This document shows, in pieces, positions 9,780 to 19,405 of a DNA stretch of 64,000 nt. Both the position numbers and the translations under genes were made by a program. The notes beneath the pieces are model-generated. The model did not search any database. It was not told the DNA's origin and saw only the letters and a list, made by a program, of their open reading frames with translations. The stretch is taken from NCBI GenBank assembly GCA_963575745.1, contig CAUYUJ010003003.1, positions 362,577-426,576 on the forward strand, given 5' to 3'. The DNA is from Prorocentrum cordatum (taxonomy: Eukaryota; Sar; Dinophyceae; Prorocentrales; Prorocentraceae). How positions within the stretch are numbered: position 1 is the first letter of the stretch; the number at the start of each line of letters is the position of its first letter.

Positions 9780-9937
9780 TTAGGTCGGGCATGCCCTCCT
9801 ACAAACTAATCTTGGACGAGAATATAAAAGATACTCTAACATATTCAAAAATAGCGACACATTCTTTAAAACAACCGTCCGCTGACTATTTTCCAATGTT
9901 TGGATATTCCTCCTGTAGAGGGACACGCCCGACGTAA
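9780..9937. mobile_element. Family A MITE, copy 2
   Basis: TTAGGTCGGGCATGCCC at the left and GGGACACGCCCGACGTAA at the right enclose an AT-rich core. No convincing TSD remains (3 of 8 bases). Confidence 0.75.
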
Positions 9938-10008
9938 AACTTGCCCACTTCTTGTTCTTCCTGTCTGCCACACGCCTGCGGCGGTGGGTGGGCGAATAGG
10001 GCCCTGCT

Positions 10009-10220
10009 GGAGGCTTGCAAATTGGCACCAGCACCAACACATGAGGGTGCCTCCACCAGGGGGCAGAGGATCATATACTGTGGTGTTGGTGGTGGTAACC
10101 TTTCGAAGACCTAGGGAGCCCGAGCATGACCACCATTTACAAGATCTGGATCATCTTCCCTCAGTGGAAACACACCGCCGATATTGGTTTTGGCGTCAAC
10201 CTCTAGACCTCTAGGCCTGA
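10009..10220. mobile_element. Family V foldback, copy 1
   Basis: The left AAATTGGCACCAGCACCAAC arm pairs with the right ATTGGTTTTGGCGTCAACCT arm, and GGTGCCTCC with GGAAACACACC. The order and length match the cleaner copy at 40014, where arms of about 60 bp pair. Confidence 0.8.
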
Positions 10221-10374
10221 ACATGGGCTCCGGTATGCGCCGTGGCCTGGCACGCGCCCGCCGCCCTGGTAGAGCGGAGGCGCCCGGGAGCGCCCTTCGC
10301 AGGTTTGTTTTCCCCTCGGTCTGAGTCGGGGGCTGCGGCCCGCAGGCCAGAAGATCGGACATAATAACCATAGC

Positions 10375-10375
<1 letters not shown>

Positions 10376-10427
<52 letters not shown>

Positions 10428-10431
10428 GGTG

Positions 10432-10466
<35 letters not shown>
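10376..10466. repeat. (TA)n palindromic tract
   Basis: Two TA runs are separated by GTATATATAGGTGTATTATA. The whole block is self-complementary and could extrude as a cruciform. Confidence 0.9.
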
Positions 10467-10468
<2 letters not shown>

Positions 10469-10481
10469 TATACAGATAACT

Positions 10482-10618
10482 TTCGACGGGCCGCGTGGAA
10501 TTTGGGGATCCGCGCTGGCGCCCCCTCCCTGGTGCGCGGAGCGCGCCAGGAGCGGCGCCGCAAGCGCCGCCCCGGGGGCCCAGCGCCGATCCCAGAAATC
10601 CGCGCGGATCCCCGAACG
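10482..10618. mobile_element. Family C GC-rich foldback, copy 2
   Basis: Outer arms TTTGGGGATCCGCGCTGG and CAGCGCCGATCCC, then AGAAATCCGCGCGGATCCCC. The centre carries GGTGCGCGGAGCGCGCCAGG and GGCGCCGC. It lies just right of the TA tract. Confidence 0.8.
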
Positions 10619-10641
10619 TGTGTGGTTATACAGTTTTCCTC

Positions 10642-10850
10642 CCTCTACAACTATGTTGTTCCCATCGTACTTAAGGACCACATCCCAGAAATCATTGCGA
10701 GCACCCGGAAAAGTAAGGGTGTCGAAAGAGTGTCGGCACAGTGTCTCCCAGGGCCCGACGCGTTAAAACCCGCGAGTTTTGGGGGGCGCTCGAAATTCTT
10801 TATGGTGGTCAGGGCTAAAGTAGGTTGGAACATTCATAACTCTGCAAAGG
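10642..10850. mobile_element. Family R foldback, copy 2
   Basis: TATGTTGTTCCCATCGTACT, AAGGACCACATCCCAGAAAT, GTGTCTCCCAGGGCCCGACG, then GCTCGAAATTCTTTATGGTG at the paired far end. Close to copy 1 at 6331. Confidence 0.8.
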
Positions 10851-10897
10851 GGATTTGAGCTGTTCGTGGTGCTTCTGGGGACTCGGGTGAGGACCGC

Positions 10898-11071
10898 CCC
10901 CCCTCGGGCGTGTCCCCCGACAGGGGGATTTGCGAAGAAACATGAAACAAATACCCCAAGAATGCACCACAAAGGTCAAAACATATTCAATACACAGTCC
11001 CCAGACTATCTTTGGTATTTTTTTTTATTTTTCGTCGAAAATCCCCCTGAAGAGGGACAGGCCCGACTTAA
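10898..11071. mobile_element. Family A MITE, copy 3, between 18-bp direct repeats
   Basis: TCGGGCGTGTCCCCCGACAG to CTGAAGAGGGACAGGCCCGA with a TTAA end. GACTCGGGTGAGGACCGC (10880-10897) and GACTTGGGTGAGGACCGC (11072-11089) flank it exactly, with 17 of 18 bases identical, which is longer than the family's 8-bp TSD. Confidence 0.75.
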
Positions 11072-11283
11072 GACTTGGGTGAGGACCGCGCCCCTGTGCC
11101 AGACGGCGGAAGGATCCCGCGCCGCAGGCCAGGGAGCAGAGGGAGGCGGGAGGGAGGGCCCGCGCCGAGGGGGTGGTGCCCACAGGGCAGCCCGAGGCAG
11201 CTCCGCCGCGGAGGACCTGGGTGAAGAGGCCCTGGGGCGACAACAAAAACGGGCCTCACGCGAGATGGCGCAGCGGCCTGGCG

Positions 11284-11320
11284 TTAAGCCGGGCCTGTCC
11301 CTCTACAGGGGGATGTTGGG

Positions 11321-11360
<40 letters not shown>

Positions 11361-11470
11361 AAAGACCCCCAAAATGCACCCCAAATGCCCCCAAAAAAGT
11401 CAACAATAGTCCCAGACTATTTTTGACTATTGTTGAATATTCCCCATGTAGAGGGACGGGCCCGACTTAA
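11284..11470. mobile_element. Family A MITE, copy 4, with poly(T)/poly(A) core
   Basis: TTAAGCCGGGCCTGTCCCTC left end and GAGGGACGGGCCCGACTTAA right end. GCCTGGCG (11276-11283) and GCCTTGCG (11471-11478) form a 7 of 8 TSD. The core has 31 T followed by 10 A (11323-11363). Confidence 0.85.
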
Positions 11471-11608
11471 GCCTTGCGCGGTGGCTTACGCGGACCGCCC
11501 GCGCGGCGCGCCGCATTGACAGCGAGGGCGCTTTCGCCCCACCTGCCCCGTCTCACTTCCCCCTCTAAGCTCGCCGCCAAACTGGGGTGCGGGAGCGGTG
11601 TGGGTCGC

Positions 11609-11925
11609 AGGGAGGAGGAGGAGGAGGAGGAGGAGGAGGGGGAGGAGGAGGAGGAGGAGGAGGAGGAGGAGGAGGAGGAGGAGGAGCAGGAGAAGGAGGA
11701 GGAGGAGGAAGATGAGGAGGCAAAAGAGGAGGAGGAGGCGGAGGAGGAGGAGGCAGAGGAGGAGGAGGCAGAAGAGGAAGAGGCAGAAGAGGAGGAGGAT
11801 GAGGAGGAGGAGGAGACGTCGAGGAGGAGGAGGTCGAGGAGGAGGAGGAGGTCGAGGAGGAGGAAGAGGAGGAGGAGGTCGAGGAGGAGGAGGAGGCCGA
11901 GGAGGAGGAGGAGGCAGTACCCCTC
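11609..11925. repeat. (GGA/GAG)n purine tract
   Basis: Over 300 bases of nearly pure purine on the plus strand with regular GTC and GCA interruptions in the second half. It gives long Glu-rich frames that are artefacts. Confidence 0.9.
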
Positions 11926-12068
11926 TCACTTCCCTCCCCGGGCTTGCCGCCAAGGGGGAGCAGGCGGCCGACGGGGTAGGGAGGCATGCTGGGGTGCGCG
12001 GCGGGGGGCGGCGGGGCGGAGGCGCGGCGAGGGTCCCTCCCTTGGGGAGCGCGGAGGCGACGAGGGGG

Positions 12069-12243
12069 GGATAGCAAAGGGGGGGTTTGAGAATCAGCTC
12101 ACGTAGCTGATTTTCCTGGCGCCTCCCGGCGCCAGAGGCGGCTATGTATCGAGGAATGGGCCCCTCGGTGGGGCCGAAACCAGCTGCATGCAGCAGATTT
12201 CGTACCCCCCCCTTTCCCTATCCCTCCCTTTGATCCGGCCCGA
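12069..12243. mobile_element. Family W element, copy 1, between 27-bp direct repeats
   Basis: GGATAGCAAAGGGGGGGTTT, GAATCAGCTCACGTAGCTG, CGGCTATGTATCGAGGAATG and CCAGCTGCATGCAGCAGATT match copy 2 at 40247 almost base for base. A 27-bp sequence beginning TTGGGGAGCGCGGAGGCGAC and ending GAGGGGG lies on both sides (about 12044-12070 and 12245-12271). Confidence 0.8.
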
Positions 12244-12386
12244 TTGGGGAGCGCGGAGGCGACGAGGGGGGAGCAGGAGTCGGCGGCGCGCCCAGGGGGG
12301 AGGTGGGAGGGGACATACCCTCTCAGAAGGCGGCGGGTCTTCTGAGAAACTCTCGGGCCTTCTGGACATTGTTTCCCCCGGGGACC

Positions 12387-12554
12387 GGGGATGGACAGAC
12401 CCCCCTTTAGCAAAACGTGGTTTAGTGACAACGACCTGAGGCCCAAACCTGGCGGGCGCAAGCCTGGAAAATAACGGCCACGGCGCCCTCTCGAGAACCG
12501 AAAACGGACAATTCACTAATCGACGTGTCACTGTTGGGGGTTCTGTCAACCCCC
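12387..12554. mobile_element. Family D MITE, copy 2
   Basis: GGGGATGGACAGACCCCCCT to GTTGGGGGTTCTGTCAACCC, with the inner ACGTGGTTTAGTG and CACTAATCGACGTGTCACTG arms. Flanks share only GGGGA, so the TSD is weak. Confidence 0.85.
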
Positions 12555-12752
12555 GAGGGGAAGGCTCAGCGAACGTCTCGGAGGGCCCTGCCAAGGCCGT
12601 CCGAGCCTTCGAAGGAAGCCCGCAGCTCGTTTCTTTCCCTCCTGGGCTCGCCGCCGAAGGAGGCGGACGGGGAGGAGCACGACCGCGACGGCGACCACGG
12701 CGGCGGCGACGACGGCGGCGCGGCCAGGAGCGCGGCGCGTGCCCCGGCGGTC

Positions 12753-12774
12753 CTGGTTGCGCCGCAGCTGCTGC
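12753..12774 (-). CDS. Candidate mini-exon fragment (minus strand)
   Basis: Between CGGCAG and |GACCGCC on the minus strand, 22 bases read (G)QQLRRNQ. It starts in phase 2, which fits the end of the candidate at 20956, and ends in phase 0, which fits the start at 9271. It is extremely short and needs a GA donor, so it is the weakest member of the series. Confidence 0.12.
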
Positions 12775-12790
12775 CTGCCGGGGAGGGCCG

Positions 12791-13030
12791 CTTGCTCTCT
12801 CTCGGACGTCCATGGCCCGTGCATGTTTCGGTCTCGGGTTCCTCTGCATGTGCCTGCTGGCGCACCGCAGCCGCTGCTCCAATCCCTGGGTGTGGCTGTG
12901 ACGCCGCCCCGCGCCCGCTGCCAGGGGTGCAGCACAGGCTGGCCGCCCCGGCCGCGCAACGGCGGGCCATGCCGCGCGAGCGCTCGCCCTCCAAACCCGC
13001 CCCCGCTGCGCAGGTCTGAGCGATGCCAAG
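12791..13030. mobile_element. Family K element, copy 4 (enlarged)
   Basis: CTTGCTCTCTCTCGGACGTC at the left and CTGAGCGATGCCAAG at the right are the K ends. The inside (CCCGTGCATGTTTCGGTCTC and more) begins like other K copies but is about 110 bp longer. Confidence 0.6.
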
Positions 13031-13814
13031 GCCGCCGGAAGTCGGGACGAAGGAAAGGGAGCAGATCCTCAATACACACTCCCCCGCTAAGGGGGGCCCC
13101 CGATGGGCAACTCGGCGGGCAGCCATGCGGCTACAACACGCACACACACACACACACACACCGACTCTTTCTTTGTCATGCCCCCGACACGCCCGCGGGT
13201 ATCCCTAGAAGCAGGCTGTCAGTGGCACCCCGACCCGCCCGCGGGGGAGAAGCTGAGCCCCCGACGTGTTGTACCCTACCATGCAGGCAAGACGGAGAGG
13301 ATGAGGAGCAGAGCAGTAAGTAAATAGCAGCCGTGTGCGCACGCACATGAGCAAAAGAGGACACATCAGCGCGTTCGGCTGTACTGCCGCGCTGCACCTC
13401 TCCAGGTGTCTGCTGGAACGGCAGCAATATCTGACAAACGTATGTTACTTTGTACACATGCATTATGAGCGTGTCTCAGCACGTTCCTCGACCACACCTG
13501 TCGTGGTCGGCCCCGCTTGCGCGGCCGTGCCGGGTCCAAAAGTTTCACAGATAAGGAGCAGGGCAGGAGAGCCCGACATCGCATCGCCACATCGGGTCGG
13601 CGATCGGAAGGGATCGCAGCGGAAAGACATCGGCAGCCGAGCCGGGAAACGTCGGATCGGCGTCCACGGAGCCCACATCGGAAAGAACACCCACGGACGC
13701 CAAAGCAGGCCTCCCATCAGAGATCGGAACCCGAGTCGGAATCAATCCCAGGTCGAATCGCATGGGAACCGGAAGCAGTCGACATCGAATCGCATCGAAT
13801 CGGAGGAGTCGAAA
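13031..13814. other. Unassigned spacer with (CA)n
   Basis: (CA)n at 13139-13162. Around 13590-13800 the CATCGG/ATCGCA motif recurs irregularly. No gene supported; long frames on both strands overlap each other. Confidence 0.45.
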
Positions 13815-13990
13815 TGAGCCCAGGGAGAGGGGGAGGAGAGAGGAGGGAGGAGGCGGAGGAGGAGGGAGGAGGGACGAGGGAGGAGAGAGGAGGGAGGAGG
13901 GAGGAGGGAGGAGAGAGGAGGGGAGGAGAGAGGAGGGAGGAGGAATGATAGAGGAGAGAGGAGGGAGGAGAGAGGAGGCGGAGGAGGATG
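13815..13990. repeat. GAGGAGGGA minisatellite
   Basis: Purine array of GAGGAGGGAGGA/GAGAGGAGG units on the plus strand, ending near GATGGACGACGAG. Confidence 0.9.
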
Positions 13991-14232
13991 GACGACGAGC
14001 CCCAGACCCCACCCCGTGACGCCTCGCACGCCCTGCGGCCTTCTGCCCCCCTCTCGCGCCCTCTCTCCGCCCCGCTCCTCCCTCCAGGCTGCCCGGAAGG
14101 CGGAGAGGAGCCGCCCTGCAGGATCCTTCTAGGCACGGCATGCTGCATGACATAAACATAGAACAACTAAACACGAGCAGTGACACAAACACGAACAATG
14201 ACACGAACATAGACACCAATAGGCTTCTGGGG

Positions 14233-14430
14233 ACACGAACAATGACATAAACATAAAAACTCGGGGGTCCGCGCGGATTTCTCGAATCGGCGCTGGGGAC
14301 CCCTGGCGGCGCCTCCGGCGCCGCCCCTGGCGCGCTCCGCGCGCCAGGGAGGGGGGTCCAGCGCGGATCCAAGAAATCCGCGCGGACCTCCGAGTTGTTA
14401 TATTCATTTCATTGTTCGGTTCCCTAAGAA
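14233..14430. mobile_element. Family C GC-rich foldback, best copy
   Basis: The core palindrome 14259-14396 pairs ACTCGGGGGTCCGCGCGGAT with ATCCGCGCGGACCTCCGAGT. Inner CTCGAATCGGCGCTGGGGAC and CCAGCGCGGATCC also pair, around a GGCGCCTCCGGCGCCGCC loop. The pairing continues outward into AT-rich ACGAACAATGACATAA and TTTCATTGTTCGGTT ends. ACACGAACAATGAC units also repeat upstream (14160-14245). Confidence 0.85.
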
Positions 14431-14439
14431 CACTTGAAC

Positions 14440-15327
14440 CACACCAGCCCTTCTGGCTAAGGTGGTCTAGCGCGTTCTTTCGCTCCTTCTCCCCCAAACC
14501 CCTCCCCTCCTTGCGGGGAGGTGTGCCTCCCCCTTCCTGGGCCTCGACGGGGGGGGCCCAAAGGGGGGTCAGGGCGCCCACGACGGCCCACTAGGGCCTC
14601 CGAAGTGGCTCAAGATACCCGACGAAGGTTCGAGATAGCTGGCGACATAGCGTCAGGAGGCCCGGCGAGAGACGCACAACGGTTCCAAGTAATCTCAGAA
14701 CCCCCATCACGACCCCCCGAAGATGTCAAACGCTCCCAAACACCGGGCAGAAGGAAATCTATGCTATGCGCCTTCTCGCCGTTTCGCTCCCGATGTGCGG
14801 TTTGAGACCTCCAGGTGGCCCCACGAGGCCCAAGAGAGGCCCAGGAGGACCCAAGATGCACCCAAGACGGCCTCAAGAGCAGCCGAAATCGGCCTAAGAG
14901 CACCCCACGAGGCGATGTCGATGCCCCCCCCAGGGGGGAAGGAGGGCCAATCGTTAGGAGCCCCCCTTTTGATCGATGACATCCAAAATGCCACCAGAGG
15001 CCCTCCAGGGCCCCCAAGGGAACCCGAAGAAGGCTCCAAGAGGATCCCACAGCCCCCGCAAGAAAGCCCCACGAGGATCCCAGGATCCACCAAAAGCGTC
15101 CCAAGAGGGCTCCAAGAGGAGGCAATTTGAGGGCCGTCCTTGTCCTCAATGTCCTCCTCCTCCATCTCCTTCTCCTTCTCCTTGTCATCGTCCTTGCCCT
15201 CATCGACTTCCTTTTCCTGTTCCTCCTCGTCCTCGTCGTGGTGGTGGTGGTGATGGTTGTGGTGGTGGTGGTGGTGGTGGTCGGCGTCGTCGTCGTCGTC
15301 ACAGTCGTCGTCACAGTCGTCGTCACA

Positions 15328-15406
<79 letters not shown>

Positions 15407-15610
15407 TCGACGTCGTCTTCTTCTTCCTCCTCCTCCTCCTCCGACGTCCCCACGTGGGCCCCAAGAGAACCCCCCAGGCCACACCCTTAATCCCAGAGAT
15501 CTCCCTGTCCATCCTGGTTGCCCGCATTGCTTCATGTGCCTGGTCGTCCCTTTTGCAACCGACTCTCATGGGCAAGGTTTCTGCATGGGCTTGCGGGGAT
15601 ACTTTTTGAT
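14440..15610. repeat. Family M long repeat, copy 1, with GTC/GTG array
   Basis: Aligns by eye along most of its length with 44395-45380: CTAAGGTGGTCTA, CGCCTTCTCGCCGTTTCGCT, CCCCTTTTGATCGATGACAT, AGGCAATTTGAGGGC, then the array, then GGTTGCCCGC and TTTCATGGGCA-type sequence. The array (15155-15445) moves from CTCCTT through GTG to GTC and GGCGTC units. Minus frames give Asp/Glu-rich peptides, probably artefact. CCAAGA-type motifs place its first half with the N repeats. Confidence 0.8.
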
Positions 15611-15873
15611 TGGCGGCTCACAAGGACAGATCCAGGAAGCGGGACGGACTCGGCTGGGGCACAGGGCGAGAAGCTTGCGGGGATACGCGAGGCGTGGAGA
15701 ATTCAGAGGGTCTTCCGCAACTCCAGCAAACATATCAAAATCTGGCGTCACGACTCTGGTTGTGGCATGAGCCCCCCCCCAGACCTCTGGACCGTATCCC
15801 GAGGCACACTTCTTAGCCCCGCCTCTCTTTTCGTCCCGAGCCCTGGAGGAGGGCAACGCCAAGGAGACGAAAC
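15611..15873. other. Unassigned spacer
   Basis: No repeat family or gene recognised between the M unit and the A element. Confidence 0.35.
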
Positions 15874-15881
15874 CGCTGGGA

Positions 15882-16055
15882 TTAGGTCGGGCATGTCCCC
15901 CTGCAGGCGGATTTGGGGAGAAAAATTAAGAGCAGCCCAACAAACTCCAAACATACCGCCCCTCCACAAAAAAAGTATAATCGGCACATCGTCCCCATAC
16001 CATTTTGAGGGTTATTGTTCGATACTCCTCCTGTAAAGGGACGCGCCCGACTCAA
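15882..16055. mobile_element. Family A MITE, copy 5, perfect 8-bp TSD
   Basis: TTAGGTCGGGCATGTCCCCC at the left and GTAAAGGGACGCGCCCGACT(CAA) at the right. CGCTGGGA occurs at 15874-15881 and again at 16056-16063, an exact 8-bp target duplication. 174 bp, no coding capacity. 8-bp TSDs are typical of hAT and P superfamilies (established); assignment to hAT is inference. Confidence 0.92.
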
Positions 16056-16117
16056 CGCTGGGATCGAAACGCCACACCAGCAGCCCAGGGCGGCCCAGAA
16101 AACCCGGGCCCCACACG

Positions 16118-16205
16118 GACCTTGTTGGGTCGGCGAGCGCGCCAGGCACGGCGTGCCGGAAGCGCCGACCCCAAACATCCGCGCGGAGCCCCAACATCCA
16201 CGAAG
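16118..16205. repeat. Family C fragment
   Basis: GGCGAGCGCGCCAGGCACGG, AAGCGCCGACCCC and CATCCGCGCGGAGCCCC correspond to the loop and right arm of C. Confidence 0.5.
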
Positions 16206-16209
16206 AAAC

Positions 16210-16361
16210 AAGCGCGTTCCACTGCTCGCAGAACACCTGCTCGCAAATAGCCCGCATCCGCCATTGGGGGATTGACGATGCATTACGTATTCCGTCGGTG
16301 CAAACGTATGCTTTTCCGACATCTGCGAGCAGGCACCCTGCGAGCAGCGGAACGCGCTCGG
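16210..16361. mobile_element. Single-copy foldback with 37-bp arms
   Basis: AAGCGCGTTCCACTGCTCGC then AGAACACCTGCTCGCA at the left pair with TGCGAGCAGGCACCCTGCGA then GCAGCGGAACGCGCTC at the right. The loop is about 75 bp. It looks like a MITE, but no second copy was noticed here. Confidence 0.75.
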
Positions 16362-16689
16362 TGAACGAACGGGCCCCCGAAAGCCAGCGGAGCGACGCAA
16401 AGAAACGGATCTGAGGTGAGATGGCAGCGCGACAGTCCGCGTGGGCTTACGCGGGTCGCCAACACGGCCCGCTGTAGTTGAAACGAGGTCGCTCGCGCGC
16501 GACATGGCGCGGGCAGCTTTCGCGCCAACGTCGATGAGAACGAGCAAAAGTCCTACGTCGTCCGACTGCCGTTGTCTCCACTCGTTCTGGTCGTCGGGGG
16601 GGGGGCGGGAGGGGTATGACGTGACGCCCCCCCCCCAACGCCGTGTGGCTTCGGCACCGCAGCCGCGCTCACGACGACGATGAGCGACG

Positions 16690-16770
16690 AGCAGCGAACG
16701 ACGACGACGACGACGACGATGGCGACGACAACGACGACGGCGACGACGTCGACGACGTCGACGACGAGGG
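16690..16770. repeat. (GAC)n array
   Basis: ACGACGACG repeats with GTCGACGACGTCGACG at the end. Asp-rich frames are artefactual. Confidence 0.9.
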
Positions 16771-16788
16771 GGGGAATAAAAATCGTAG

Positions 16789-17345
16789 CGCTTCCGCGTG
16801 CACCACAGCGCCTGCGCGCACGAGCCACGAGCAGGGGCCACGAGCCACGACCAGATCAGCACCATCCGCGTGCGCACCGCAGTCCCTGTGCGCCCCACAA
16901 GGCCTGCGTGCACCTCTGGGATCCTATGGGGCCCCGACGTGACGACGTGCAAAGAAATCGTGGGGGCGTCCGATATTATCACATTCGATTTGTGAACTGG
17001 GTATGAGTCGTGTTTTTCTTGCCCTGCGTACACCACTGCATTTTGAGCCCGTATCGCATGTGAACGCCCGTGAGAAGGAATGGCAAGGAATGGTGAGGGC
17101 AATCAACAGTGGCGCTTCTGCGTGCACCAAAGCGCGTGTGCGCACGAGCCACGACCAGGGGCCAGGAGCCACGATCATGTCAACACCATCCGCGTGCACC
17201 ACACACGTGCGCTCCACAAGGCCGCCGCGCACATCTGGGGTCCCGACGGGACCAAATTCAAGATAATCGCGGAGGCGACCGACCTTATCGAACTCCATAT
17301 GTAGGTTGATTGTGATGATGTTTGTTCTTGCCCTGTGCGCTGTGC
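16789..17345. repeat. Two-copy tandem duplication, 324-bp period
   Basis: CGCTTCCGCGTGCACCACAG (16789) and CGCTTCTGCGTGCACCAAAG (17113) start units that both contain GCGCACGAGCCACGA, AGGGGCCA, CACCATCCGCGTG and end in GTTTTTCTTGCCCTGCG / GTTTGTTCTTGCCCTGTG. Divergence is moderate and frames are not shared between units. Confidence 0.8.
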
Positions 17346-17453
17346 AATTTGACCCCACGACGCCCGCGCACGCCATGGCCACTGCGCGCACCACAACGCC
17401 CGCGAACACCACGCGGCCTGGGGGCACGCGGAACTGCGTCAACATCAAGAATA

Positions 17454-17629
17454 CAGTCGGGGCGTTGACCTAAGGAACCCTAAATAAGGAACGGGGCCCC
17501 TTTCTCCCATGCATTGAACTTCGATTTCCCATGGAAAACCTCCGGGAACCAGAAAATATACTGTAGAATAATCACGGAACACCGAGCCCCTCCCCAACGA
17601 GAAGGGTTCCTTCTTCGGGGCCCCGACTG
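17454..17629. mobile_element. Family I mariner-like MITE, copy 2
   Basis: CAGTCGGGGCGTTGACCTAA to CTTCGGGGCCCCGACTG, with TA at 17452-17453 and 17630-17631. 176 bp. The right TIR is shortened compared with copy 1. Confidence 0.88.
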
Positions 17630-17819
17630 TAGCAAGCGCAGATGGGGGGCACGAGGAGCGGCAACAGCAAGAACAGAATGCCGACGAGCCAGTCCATTGC
17701 TGTCGAACCGGTTGCGCGCTGACAGCCATGTCCATGGCTGTCGGCGCACAACTGGGCCGCCCAACAGACTGCCTCTGCCGTCTCTTGGCGCCGAAATGGC
17801 TTGACCCCAAAATGGCGAT

Positions 17820-17925
17820 ACGGAGGAAGAGGGGGAGGAGGAGAAAGGGGGAAGAGGAGAAGGATGAGGAGGAAGAGGAGGAAGAAGAGGGGGAGAGGGA
17901 GGAGAAGGAGGAGGAAGAGCTTTCA
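17820..17925. repeat. Purine (GGA/GAA) tract
   Basis: Plus-strand GGAAGAGG and GAGGAGAAG units. Confidence 0.85.
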
Positions 17926-17944
17926 CCGGGAGCACAAAATCACA

Positions 17945-18245
17945 ATGTCGGATCCCTATGCGGATCCCAGGGCAGGTCCATATGCGAATCCCTCTGCCGA
18001 TCCCTAGGCGGATCCCTCTGCGGATCCCTGCGCGGATCCCTTTGCGGATGCTTATGCGGATCACGATGCGGATGTCTATGCGGATGCCCATGCACATTGC
18101 CATGCGAATCCCTATGCGAGTCCCCATGCGGATCCTTGCGCGGATCCCTATGCGGATCCCGCTGCGGATGCGCATGCGCATCCCCATGCGGATCCCCATG
18201 AGATTCAAAACGCGGACCAGACTCCTATGCGGATACCTATGCGGA
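17945..18245. repeat. TATGCGGATCCC minisatellite
   Basis: Roughly 25 units of GCGGATCCCTAT and variants (GCGGATCACGAT, GCGGATGCCCAT). The 12-bp period keeps frames open on both strands (Met-Arg-Ile-Pro or Gly-Ser-Leu-Cys repeats on plus, Gly-Ile-Arg-Ile on minus). No flanking domain suggests a gene. Confidence 0.9.
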
Positions 18246-18299
18246 TTCCGATGTGCACGGCGGCAACGCCCGGGGCGCACTGGGGGGGGGGAGCGTTAC

Positions 18300-19400
18300 G
18301 TCATAGTGGGGGGGGGGGGAACGGGGCCATGACGCCCGTCATGCCCCAAGCAATAAAGAAACACGCTCAAATCTCCACCATTTCATCAGCGCAGATGAAG
18401 AAAGTTCTAGCAAAAGGGTGGGAGGCCTGTAAGAAAGAGAAGTGCTGAGGGTATACTGGCATCATGAACCGCAAGTTCGGAGTTCATCGAATCACTAGCG
18501 GAGAACGTGGAGAATGGAGTGAACAAGCAAAATTGAAGCTCGGTCGTTCCCAAGGGCTGGACTGGGTCGGAACCGCACATCTGTCTAGAAAGTGAGACCG
18601 CAAACGATTGCACCGTGATAGTTTGTGGCCAGAATGGTTGCAATGCAATGCTTTGTGGCTTGCTTCGATACAGCGTAACCGTTTTTGCAACACGCATGCC
18701 CGGAAAACTTTGGCACATCATTACCAAATCACATACAATAGTGTGTGTGTGTGTGTGTTCACAGGGTGGCCATTCTGTGAAATACTCAACAAATGGCGCA
18801 ACCGTCTGTGTGCACTGGTTTGGCCAATCGCCTCTCAGGGTTGCAACCGTTTGGCCGGTCCAACGTTCCAGCCTTGCGGGCCGCCAATTCGCCAAAAACA
18901 CGTTTGCAAGTTTGCCGGCGTGTCTAGCGGCACGTGGTTTCTATTTGTGACTTGCTCCATGCGAATGAGGGCGTTCCATCTTTGCGAGTTGGCAGATCGT
19001 GGACGCAACACATTCACATGCAGTCCCTGCGGCCGGGGGAGAATTCGTGCCGTGCCCCGAGCAGTGGCGATGCCGTCGAGCGTGCCAGGAGAATGTTTGC
19101 AAAACTCTACGAAAATCATTGCACTGCTGGGCCCCTCAATTTGCTCTCGACTCCTTGGCTGAAAACCCTTCAGCGTTATTTAGACACTCCGGATCCGTTT
19201 TCGACGGTCGCGGGGCCAGAAAACGGCCTCAGGAGACCGACCCAGAACCTGGAACATGCCCGTCCTCTTGGCTGGCCGGAACCAGTGCTGAGCTACCTCA
19301 TACCCCCAGACAGCTCTCAACTTGCGCGCCAATGTCGGTGAAGACGAAACCGTCTTCCTTCGTCGCTCAACTATCGCTGTCTGAACTTGCCCTCCTCTGA
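18300..19400. other. Lower-GC unassigned region
   Basis: Contains (GT)n at 18738-18757 and irregular repeats of GCAACCGTTTG/GGTTGCAACC and CGCATGC motifs resembling P units at 52.6 kb. A 184-codon plus frame (18608-19162) crosses the GT run and has no domain I recognise, so I do not call it. Confidence 0.45.
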
Positions 19401-19405
19401 CGGAC

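Noticed and set aside
11474-12106. Glu-rich 210-codon frame
   Set aside because: GGA array translation.
14606-14619. TGGCTCAAG, similar to the end of the dinoflagellate spliced leader
   Set aside because: Only nine bases match; the rest of the leader is absent and it lies inside an M repeat.
14764-15575. Asp/Glu-rich minus-strand proteins
   Set aside because: Produced by the GTC/CTC array in M; the paralogue at 44980 has a different array and a different peptide.
17958-18332. Met-Arg-Ile-Pro repeat protein
   Set aside because: A 12-bp minisatellite keeps all frames open; no start context or flanking domain.
18608-19162. 184-codon plus frame
   Set aside because: Crosses a (GT)n run and P-like repeats; no recognisable motif.
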